Part shown: piece by piece, positions 1 through 4,995 of the stretch
Position numbering within the stretch: position 1 is the first letter of the stretch
Layout: the number at the start of each line of letters is the position of its first letter
Assembly: GCA_023412195.1 (NCBI GenBank)
Contig: JAEYNZ010000040.1
Coordinates: forward strand, 1 to 7,312
Length of the DNA stretch: 7,312 nt
Direction: 5' to 3'
Source of the DNA: Bacteroidota bacterium
GTDB taxonomy: Bacteria; Bacteroidota; Bacteroidia; Bacteroidales; Prolixibacteraceae
The notes under the pieces: generated by a model
Database searches by the model: none
What the model saw: the letters and a program-made list of their open reading frames with translations, nothing else
What the model was told of the DNA's origin: nothing
Program-made: the position numbers and the translations under genes

Positions 1-117
1 GTGAAGTCAGTGTTTAAGGGGAATTATTAAGTAGGTTAAGAATAAATATGAACATTCTGATATCACGACCAGCCAGCTATAAACTCATATTTAGGGTTGG
101 TGGATAAGGTATTTAAG

Positions 118-147
118 ATTGTTTTACATCCTGCAAAAGTATTTTTG
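118..147 (+). promoter_or_regulatory. Bacteroidota-type promoter for the DUF4168 gene
   Basis: A TAnnTTTG element (TATTTTTG, 140-147) lies 18 bases after a TTG (119-121, within ATTG), matching the -7 and -33 elements known for the Bacteroidota primary sigma factor. It would start transcription near 154 and leave a leader of about 50 bases before the gene at 204. This is a motif match only. Confidence 0.5.
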
Positions 148-203
148 GTAAATGATTTGTTCTGATCATAGAATACAGAAGAAGATTTTTTATAAAAATT
201 AAA

Positions 204-683
204 ATGATTAAAATGAAATTAAATAAGTTATTAGCCATTCTGGTTGTGTTTGCAATTGGAATGACAGGTGCGTATGCACAGCTGCCCGATCAGTTGCCCG
301 GCCCCCAGGCAACAGATGTTTCCGAAAATGAACTTGATCAGTTTGCACAGGCCTTCAGGGAAATCCAGGTGATTGATCAGCAGGTACAGATGGAAATGCT
401 GAGCACTGTTCAGGAAGATGGTATTGATGTTGACCGTTTTAATGAATTTCTCACTGCCCAGCAGGACCCTGCACAACAATTTGATGCCAGTGAAGAAGAA
501 CTCAGCAGGTTTGCTGCTGCTTACCAGGAAATAGAGAAAATACAGGAAAAGGCCCTCCAGCAAATGGAAGAAGCGATTACGGAAAGCCAGCTAACCCTGG
601 AACGTTACCAGGAAATAGCCATGACCATCCAGGCTAACCCCGAATTGCTCCAGAAGCTTCAGGAACATTTTGAAGAAGAATAA
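204..683 (+). CDS. Secreted DUF4168 domain protein with two tandem repeat units
   Basis: This is a small exported protein of 159 residues. Residues 1-25 form a signal peptide: basic start, hydrophobic core LLAILVVFAIG, and a probable signal peptidase I site after AYA, leaving Gln26 as the mature N-terminus. The rest is acidic, Gln/Glu-rich and predicted to be helical. It resembles DUF4168, with F-A-x-A-[FY]-x-E-I early and the late pattern LTLERYQEIA...NPEL. Residues 40-91 and 96-148 align without gaps (SENELDQFAQAFREI against SEEELSRFAAAYQEI, DVDRF against TLERY), so the protein is an internal duplication. The molecular role of DUF4168 proteins is unknown; a periplasmic location is inferred. 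A second in-frame ATG at 213 is an equally good start and also gives a complete signal peptide. The gene looks monocistronic: it has a promoter at 118-147 and a strong terminator after it. Confidence 0.88.
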   Translation: MIKMKLNKLLAILVVFAIGMTGAYAQLPDQLPGPQATDVSENELDQFAQAFREIQVIDQQVQMEMLSTVQEDGIDVDRFNEFLTAQQDPAQQFDASEEELSRFAAAYQEIEKIQEKALQQMEEAITESQLTLERYQEIAMTIQANPELLQKLQEHFEEE

Positions 684-708
684 TAGAAAAATCGATTTTT
701 AATTTAAG

Positions 709-747
709 ATGCACCGGTTCCTAAAAAAAGGCCGGTGCATTTTTTTT
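709..747 (+). terminator. Rho-independent terminator of the DUF4168 gene
   Basis: A 9-bp perfect stem (ATGCACCGG at 709-717, CCGGTGCAT at 732-740) with a 14-base loop is followed directly by a run of eight T (740-747). It starts 25 bases after the stop codon at 681-683. Confidence 0.92.
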
Positions 748-937
748 AACCGTTGGATAAAACAATCATGCCGTTTAATAAGTTCCCCTGTTAGTTTTCA
801 GCCTTTTGTGCCACCTTTGGATAAACCAAAATCATGGGTATGATACTGGTGTCATTTTTCTTCAAAACCTTTCAACACTTTCGCAGGATGAAAGAGCTTT
901 CCTTCAACCAGAGCCTGGCAAACAATATGTATATGAA

Positions 938-1260
938 ATGATTCAGTCGCAGTATATCATCAATGCAAAGGGAGATCGAAATACTGATCCAGGATTGAAG
1001 TGATAAAAAAAGCTGAACCCGGCAATGAAAGCAGTTCCGGGAGAGGAATACTTATCTCGATTGAGGATAATGGCATCGGCAGAGAGGCTGCGCAGGAAAC
1101 AGCAGTTGTCAAAAACGGAAAAGGCACAAGGCTGATGCAGGAACGCCTGGCAATTCTTCAGCAACGGCAGAAAGAAAAATACTGGCTGCAGACAACCGAC
1201 ATGAATGGCAATGGTGCAACAGGTACCAGGGTGGAGATTTTTATTCCGGAAGAAAATTGA
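938..1260 (+). pseudogene. C-terminal remnant of a LytS-type sensor histidine kinase
   Basis: The clear part, from about 988 to the TGA at 1258-1260, reads as the end of a HATPase_c domain of the LytS (HisKA_7TM/His_kinase) type. It has ISIEDNGIGREAA, which contains the D-x-G-x-G of the D-box, then GTRLMQERLAIL, then the closing ATGTRVEIFIPEEN. The N-terminal sensor, the NPHFIFN phospho-acceptor region and a proper N-box are absent. In this frame a stop at 985-987 blocks extension upstream. The neighbouring frame (938-984) reads MIQSQYIINAKGDRN, which can be aligned with the usual MIQPYIENA...KGDR that comes just before, so a frameshift near 985-990 is likely. The only possible start for the remnant is a GTG at 1000. 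No ATP-binding kinase could be made. The upstream limit is uncertain, and the N-box-like match is weak. Confidence 0.75.
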
Positions 1261-1290
1261 AAGCAGACCCACAAATGGTTTCCATCCTCA

Positions 1291-1323
1291 ACGACCTCTC
1301 CCAACCTCTCCAAAGGAGAGGAG
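1291..1323 (+). repeat. Bacteroidota-type hairpin repeat, copy A
   Basis: ACGACCTC is followed by a perfect hairpin, CCTCTCC (1305-1311), AAA, GGAGAGG (1315-1321). Short elements of the form CCTCnCCAACC...CAAAGGAGnGG are dispersed in many Bacteroidota genomes; this is from memory and was not searched. It lies 30 bases after the kinase remnant and could act as a transcript-end structure, although no T-run follows. Confidence 0.6.
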
Positions 1324-1431
1324 TAAGATCGCTTCTATGACTGTTGCAGAAGTTGCCGGAGATATTAAAATTAAGAAAAACAACGGACTGATGAAAATCA
1401 TTTTAAACCTTGAAATTGGCAGTGACCCAAA

Positions 1432-1465
1432 GTCCTCCTTTGAAGGATTTAGGAGGTCGTTAGGG
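1432..1465 (-). repeat. Bacteroidota-type hairpin repeat, copy B (inverted)
   Basis: The reverse complement begins ACGACCTC and continues through CAAAGGAGG, matching copy A with small gaps. It contains its own small palindrome TCCTTTGAAGGA (1436-1447). It is inverted relative to copy A and about 108 bases from it. Confidence 0.55.
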
Positions 1466-1611
1466 CGAATAGAACTAAGCCCTGTTAATCGTCTCATACA
1501 AATTTTAAGTATTGGAAGGGATCACAATCCAATTTCAAAGCTTGAACTGGTTAAATGTGATTGGGGCTATGGCTCCTAACTGTTTTTTCAGTAATTTAAC
1601 TGGAAATATAG

Positions 1612-1642
1612 TTGCAAAACTGAAAAATCAGTTGTATATTTG
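1612..1642 (+). promoter_or_regulatory. Promoter of the blaI-M56 operon
   Basis: A perfect TAnnTTTG element (TATATTTG, 1635-1642) lies 20 bases after TTG (1612-1614), a good Bacteroidota -33/-7 pair. Transcription would start near 1649, giving a leader of roughly 20 bases. The spacer holds a perfect dyad: AACTGA (1618-1623), four A, TCAGTT (1628-1633). Confidence 0.72.
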
Positions 1643-1662
1643 TATCAATTTAAAATTGATAC
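1642..1662. promoter_or_regulatory. Operator: perfect 21-bp palindrome, probable BlaI site
   Basis: Arms GTATCAATTT (1642-1651) and AAATTGATAC (1653-1662) are exact reverse complements around a single A. The element shares its first base with the -7 box, covers the expected transcription start and ends 8 bases before the repressor ATG at 1671. A bound dimer there would block RNA polymerase, as expected for autoregulation by the BlaI-type protein encoded next. That assignment rests on position and symmetry; the sequence is not the staphylococcal TACA/TGTA box. Confidence 0.75.
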
Positions 1663-1670
1663 TATATATT

Positions 1671-2030
1671 ATGAAAAAGCTTACCCGGAAAGAAGAAGAA
1701 GTAATGAAAATACTCTGGAAGCTTGAAAAGGCTTTTGTAAAAGAAATCATAGAAGAATATGATGATCCGAAGCCTCATTACAACACGGTTTCTTCAATCG
1801 TGCGATTGCTCCAGGATAAAGGAATTGTAGGTTATAACCAGTATGGGAATACCTACCAGTATTTTCCACTGATGACAAAGGAAGAATACCGCCGTACGTT
1901 TATGAAACAGGTAGTCAGAGATTACTTTGATAACTCCATTAAGAGTGCAGTGGCTTTTTTCGTAAAGGAAAAAGGGCTTACACCTGAAGAGCTGGATGAA
2001 TTGATCCGGATGATTAAAGATAAAAAGTGA
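1671..2030 (+). CDS. BlaI/MecI/CopY-family transcriptional repressor
   Basis: A 119-residue winged-helix repressor of normal family length. Residues 1-67 form the DNA-binding domain: LTRKEEEVMKILWKLEKAF opens it, KPHYNTVSSIVRLLQDKGIV (about 34-53) is the recognition helix region, and YNQYGNTYQYFPL is the wing. Residues 68-119 form the helical dimerisation tail, where the M56 partner cleaves BlaI/MecI in the known systems. The frame is open upstream to 1512, but the start at 1671 is chosen because the promoter and operator lie within that extension and the family N-terminus begins at MKKLTRKE. No Shine-Dalgarno sequence is visible, as is common in this phylum. Its TGA overlaps the next ATG (TGATG), so the two genes are probably translationally coupled. 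It is expected to repress its own operon through the palindrome at 1642-1662. The target signal is unknown; beta-lactam sensing is not implied. Confidence 0.93.
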   Translation: MKKLTRKEEEVMKILWKLEKAFVKEIIEEYDDPKPHYNTVSSIVRLLQDKGIVGYNQYGNTYQYFPLMTKEEYRRTFMKQVVRDYFDNSIKSAVAFFVKEKGLTPEELDELIRMIKDKK

Positions 2031-4207
2031 TGGAAAATTACCTGATATACATAGGAAAAACAGCCATTGCAGCCGGTACTTTTTACCTGGCTTACCTGAT
2101 CCTGTTTCAAAACAAAAAGCAGTTTGCCTTCAACCGGATTTATCTTCCGGTTTCCCTGGCAGTGAGCTTTATCATTCCACTGATTACATTCACGACTGTA
2201 AAGTATATTGAAGCACCTGAAGTTGCTTCCACAAGCTATTTTTACCTGCCTCCTGCAGCTGAAATTGAAGTCATCTCCCGGTCAGTGACATGGTGGCCTG
2301 ATTACCTGTTTGTAATCTATCTGCTGGGTGCTATGGGGTTTCTGCTTCATTTAATTTCAGGACATCTGAAAGCAGCACAGATTATACGGGGAAGTCAGGT
2401 AATGAATTTATATGGGTGCAGGGTACATGTTACAGAAAAGGATGTTCACCCCTTTTCGTTTTTCAATAAAATCCTGATATCCCGAAAGACTATAGAATGC
2501 CCGAACCTCAGGATGATTATTGATCACGAAAGCATTCATGTAAAGGAAAAGCATACCCTTGACATCTTGTTTACTGAGGTTCTTTTCATTCTGCAGTGGT
2601 TTAATCCGTTAGTCTGGCTGATAAAGGATGCCGTTAAAAACAACCTGGAGTACAAAACGGATAATGAAATTATAAAACACCACAACAGGGTAGACTATCA
2701 GCTAGCCATGGTAGCACTGGCCGATAAAAAGGGAGTAGCGCCGTTTTTAACAGCATTAAATGGTTCACAACTTAAATACAGAATTATCATGATGAAGAAA
2801 AACTCTAACAACAAATATGGATTTCTGAAGCAACTGGTTATTATGCCTTTACTCGCAGTTTTGATTATGGGACTTTCAGAAAGAGTGGTAAAAACAGAAT
2901 TATTACAGGAGCATCAAAGTATACAAATTCAGGAAGAACCAACAATTGAAACAATTGTACCGAATTATGAGAAAGATGAAGCACTGGCTGTTTTGGAACT
3001 TCAGAATGTTCAGTTACCGGATACTTCTTCTGCAAAGCCGTTACCAGTAAATCCATCTGATTCTGTCATCAAAATCAAAGATGTTTTCAACTCATCTGCT
3101 CCCGGTACATCAAATGACCCCATATGGGTAGTCGATGGTAAAATATCAAAAACGATAACCCAGGTTCCACCTGACGACATTGCACAAATTGATGTTTTAA
3201 AAGGGCAGTCAGCTGCAGCACTCTTTGGACCTGTAGCGAGAAATGGTGCAGTTATTATTACAACAAAGTCAAAATCGTATACCTATGACGGTGACAGTGC
3301 TCTAAATGTAAGACCACAGCCGCAGGAGAAGTTTTTTCTTCCGGATGAGATGCCTGAGTTTCCCGGAGGAGAACAGGCTTTACGTCAATACATATCGGAG
3401 AATATTAATTATCCGGAAATTGCAAGGGATAATGGGATTCATGGAACATCCTACGTAACCGTAACAATTACAAAAGAAGGAAAAGTAACAGGGGCAAGGC
3501 TTGCCAGAGGAGTAGATCCTGCCCTGGATGCAGAAGCAATCCGTGTTGTCAGTTCTCTGCCCGAATGGATGCCGGGGAAGCATAATGGCCAGCTTGTGGA
3601 TGCAAGTCTTACGATTCCTGTAAAATTTGAATTAAAAGAAAATGTAGTAAAAGTAAGGCGTGTAGCGGATGGCAGTGTTACACCGGGCACTCTTTATATT
3701 GTTGATGGTCAGCAAAGGCAGAGTATCAAAGACATTCCTCCGGATGAAATAGAAAAGATAGAGGTCCTGAACAGGGAATCTTCCCTTGCCCAATATGGAC
3801 AAAAAGGTAAGGATGGGGTGATTTTAATAACCACCAGACAGGGTGCAGATAAAATAACCACAGAACTTGAACTGAGGAGATTCATAGCAAACAAGATTAA
3901 ATACCCTTTAGATGCTCACAAAAATGGATTACATGGTACAGTAACCCTGATTTTTGATAGTGGAAAATCAAATGAAATCGTATCAGCACAAAATAGTAAC
4001 AGGAATGACATATATGATGTGAACGAAGTAGTTGTTGTTGGGTCTGGAGGAGAATCCATCCCTCAAACAACACCTGAAAAAAATTCACCCATACTTGTTA
4101 AAGAAGTGGAACGTGTAATCCGGATGTTGCCTGAAGTTGATATTCCCTCAATCGATAAAAAGCTGTTAAGGGTATCTGTGGAATTTAAGCTGCAGACATT
4201 AGAATAG
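2030..4207 (+). CDS. M56 (BlaR1-type) membrane metallopeptidase with duplicated plug-TonB_C modules
   Basis: A 725-residue inner-membrane zinc peptidase, expected to sense an envelope signal and inactivate its BlaI partner. Three membrane helices (about 3-26, 38-57, 92-110) precede the M56 core, which has HESIH at 166-170 (zinc ligands His166 and His170, catalytic Glu167) and a probable third ligand Glu207 in NNLEYKTD. A fourth helix lies at about 268-282. The remaining 440 residues should be extracytoplasmic: plug-like segment 1 (363-413: PIWVVDG, DVLKGQSAAALFG, NGAVIITTK), TonB_C domain 1 (442-536: FPGGEQAL, NYPEIARDNGIHGT, PVKFELK), plug-like segment 2 (552-603: LYIVDG, EVLNRESSLAQYG, DGVILITTR), and a divergent TonB_C domain 2 (about 612-725) interrupted by an insert containing EVVVVG (666-671). 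No penicillin-binding sensor is present. ATG 2030 is preferred over the adjacent GTG 2027 because it gives the one-base overlap with blaI. M56-TonB_C fusions are known in Bacteroidota; the doubled module is notable. Confidence 0.93.
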   Translation: MENYLIYIGKTAIAAGTFYLAYLILFQNKKQFAFNRIYLPVSLAVSFIIPLITFTTVKYIEAPEVASTSYFYLPPAAEIEVISRSVTWWPDYLFVIYLLGAMGFLLHLISGHLKAAQIIRGSQVMNLYGCRVHVTEKDVHPFSFFNKILISRKTIECPNLRMIIDHESIHVKEKHTLDILFTEVLFILQWFNPLVWLIKDAVKNNLEYKTDNEIIKHHNRVDYQLAMVALADKKGVAPFLTALNGSQLKYRIIMMKKNSNNKYGFLKQLVIMPLLAVLIMGLSERVVKTELLQEHQSIQIQEEPTIETIVPNYEKDEALAVLELQNVQLPDTSSAKPLPVNPSDSVIKIKDVFNSSAPGTSNDPIWVVDGKISKTITQVPPDDIAQIDVLKGQSAAALFGPVARNGAVIITTKSKSYTYDGDSALNVRPQPQEKFFLPDEMPEFPGGEQALRQYISENINYPEIARDNGIHGTSYVTVTITKEGKVTGARLARGVDPALDAEAIRVVSSLPEWMPGKHNGQLVDASLTIPVKFELKENVVKVRRVADGSVTPGTLYIVDGQQRQSIKDIPPDEIEKIEVLNRESSLAQYGQKGKDGVILITTRQGADKITTELELRRFIANKIKYPLDAHKNGLHGTVTLIFDSGKSNEIVSAQNSNRNDIYDVNEVVVVGSGGESIPQTTPEKNSPILVKEVERVIRMLPEVDIPSIDKKLLRVSVEFKLQTLE

Positions 4208-4307
4208 TATGAATGGGTTAATTGGCAGCAGGAATTGAGTGTTGCAAATCTTAAAGAATATTTCTATGATTTGAATATCTTAACTTAAAACACTTCATTT
4301 TTAATAT

Positions 4308-4445
4308 ATGATAGCTACATCCAAAGAAAAATTCATTGAAATTTGAGGGGCTGTGGTCAAGCTTACAAACGGGGAACTCATCCCGGTCAGCCGCAGGAGA
4401 AAGGATGCAGTACTTGAAAGATTTAAGGTACACAGTATGAAATAG
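4308..4445 (+). pseudogene. C-terminal remnant of a LytTR response regulator
   Basis: Codons 4347-4442 read GAVVKLTNGELIPVSRRRKD followed by AVLERFKVHSMK and a TAG at 4443-4445. This is the characteristic last stretch of a LytTR DNA-binding domain, which typically ends xVxLxNGxxIPVSRRR. In the same frame upstream lies SKEKFIEI, then an in-frame TGA (4344-4346) directly before GAVV. A different frame at 4310-4336 reads DSYIQRKIH, possibly the decayed HRSYIVN of LytTR. There is no receiver domain and no start, so the gene is dead. LytTR regulators normally follow a LytS-type kinase gene, and a kinase remnant is present at 938-1260 on the same strand. The segment upstream of 4347 is included only tentatively. 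Confidence 0.7.
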
Positions 4446-4451
4446 CCAGTC

Positions 4452-4838
4452 ATGAATCAGAAAAAATTAATAATAACTGCTATAATTCTGGTCTCAGGAA
4501 TAGTTGGTTTGTTTTTGCTGCCGGGATTATCGGAAAAGAAAAAGGAGGATTCTCTTGTAAAATTAAATGCGTCAGCCAGTTTTGACGGAACCCGCATAAC
4601 AGTCAGCAACCATGATACAATTGATTACCTGAATGCGGAATTAACTTTGAATGGTTATTACAAAATTGTGAACATGAACCTTACAGCCGGAGAAACTTAT
4701 ACCCTCTGGCCAGTGGAATTTACACATATAAACGGCAGAAAAATGCCTGCCGGACAGAAACCACGCCAATTTGCAATCTGGTGCAGGCTGGCAGATGAAT
4801 CTAATGGTTTCTATTCAACAGGGTTTGATGCACAATAA
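4452..4838 (+). CDS. Small membrane-anchored extracytoplasmic protein, unknown function
   Basis: A 128-residue protein with a short basic N-terminus, one hydrophobic helix (about 5-24, LIITAIILVSGIVGLFLLPG) and a charged stretch EKKKED. A compact domain (about 36-128) follows, probably of beta-sandwich type: ITVSNHDTIDYLNAELTLNG, LTAGETYTLWPVEFTHINGR, then KPRQFAIWC. No Ala-x-Ala site or lipobox is visible, so an uncleaved anchor with the domain outside the cytoplasm is inferred. Proteins with this N-[HN]D...NG-Y...AGE layout occur as hypotheticals in several phyla; I do not recognise a characterised member. It starts only 6 bases after the LytTR remnant, so its original promoter may have been in the lost two-component locus. 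No new promoter is evident upstream. It faces hcp convergently and shares the hairpin at 4929-4955. Confidence 0.72.
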   Translation: MNQKKLIITAIILVSGIVGLFLLPGLSEKKKEDSLVKLNASASFDGTRITVSNHDTIDYLNAELTLNGYYKIVNMNLTAGETYTLWPVEFTHINGRKMPAGQKPRQFAIWCRLADESNGFYSTGFDAQ

Positions 4839-4870
4839 GAAACTAAAAACAGTAATATGTTGTCAGTGAT

Positions 4871-4894
4871 CTTAAAGTCATTATGGTCCTTAAA
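4871..4894. repeat. Inverted, imperfect copy of the dyad upstream of hcp
   Basis: The reverse complement of 4877-4894 matches 6773-6790 at 16 of 18 positions (TTTAAGGxCCxTAATGAC). The two copies lie about 100-115 bases outside either end of hcp and are inverted relative to each other. The function is unknown. Confidence 0.45.
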
Positions 4895-4920
4895 ATTTGA
4901 TTGGGTACCTGTTTCACCTG

Positions 4921-4956
4921 AAAAAAATAAAGGCAGGAACCCGGTTCCTGCCTTTT
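4921..4956 (-). terminator. Terminator of hcp, possibly bidirectional
   Basis: A 12-bp perfect stem (4929-4940 and 4944-4955, core GGCAGGAAC) has a 3-base loop. On the minus strand it is followed by a long T-rich run (complement of 4921-4928), so it terminates hcp, whose stop codon ends at 4996. On the plus strand there are only four T (4953-4956), so it would be a weaker terminator for the convergent gene ending at 4838. Confidence 0.9.
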
Positions 4957-4995
4957 GAAAACAATCTGCACTCTCTCTGTCAATCCTATAGTTCT

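Larger units (their letters stand above)
1261..1611. other. Non-coding stretch between kinase remnant and blaI promoter
   Basis: No convincing gene is visible. The stretch holds two inverted copies of a hairpin repeat (1291-1323 and 1432-1465), with about 108 bases between them. A plus-strand open frame crosses both repeats and the promoter region; it has no recognisable domain and is best read as chance. Confidence 0.6.

Noticed and set aside
1..117. Possible 3' end of an upstream gene (frame 1 ending at TAA 28-30)
   Set aside because: Only nine codons are in the window, with no recognisable sequence, so it cannot be supported as a gene.
806..1003. 65-codon plus-strand open frame upstream of the kinase remnant
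   Set aside because: No family match over its first 44 codons, no promoter and no clear ribosome site. Only its end (938-984) aligns weakly with the kinase N-box region, so it was folded into the pseudogene.
1205..1579. 124-codon plus-strand open frame
   Set aside because: It overlaps the kinase remnant in another frame, crosses both hairpin repeats and ends close to the blaI promoter. The translation has no recognisable domain.
1512..1670. N-terminal extension of the BlaI protein by 53 codons
   Set aside because: The promoter -33/-7 pair and the operator lie inside this extension, and the family begins at MKKLTRKE (1671).
2030..4207. Beta-lactam resistance regulator (blaR1/mecR1) call
   Set aside because: The M56 core matches, but there is no penicillin-binding sensor domain and no beta-lactamase gene nearby.
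4208..4288. Continuation of the M56 frame after its TAG (26 codons to a TAA)
   Set aside because: The second TonB_C domain already ends properly before the TAG, and the continuation resembles nothing known, so there is no reason to suspect read-through.
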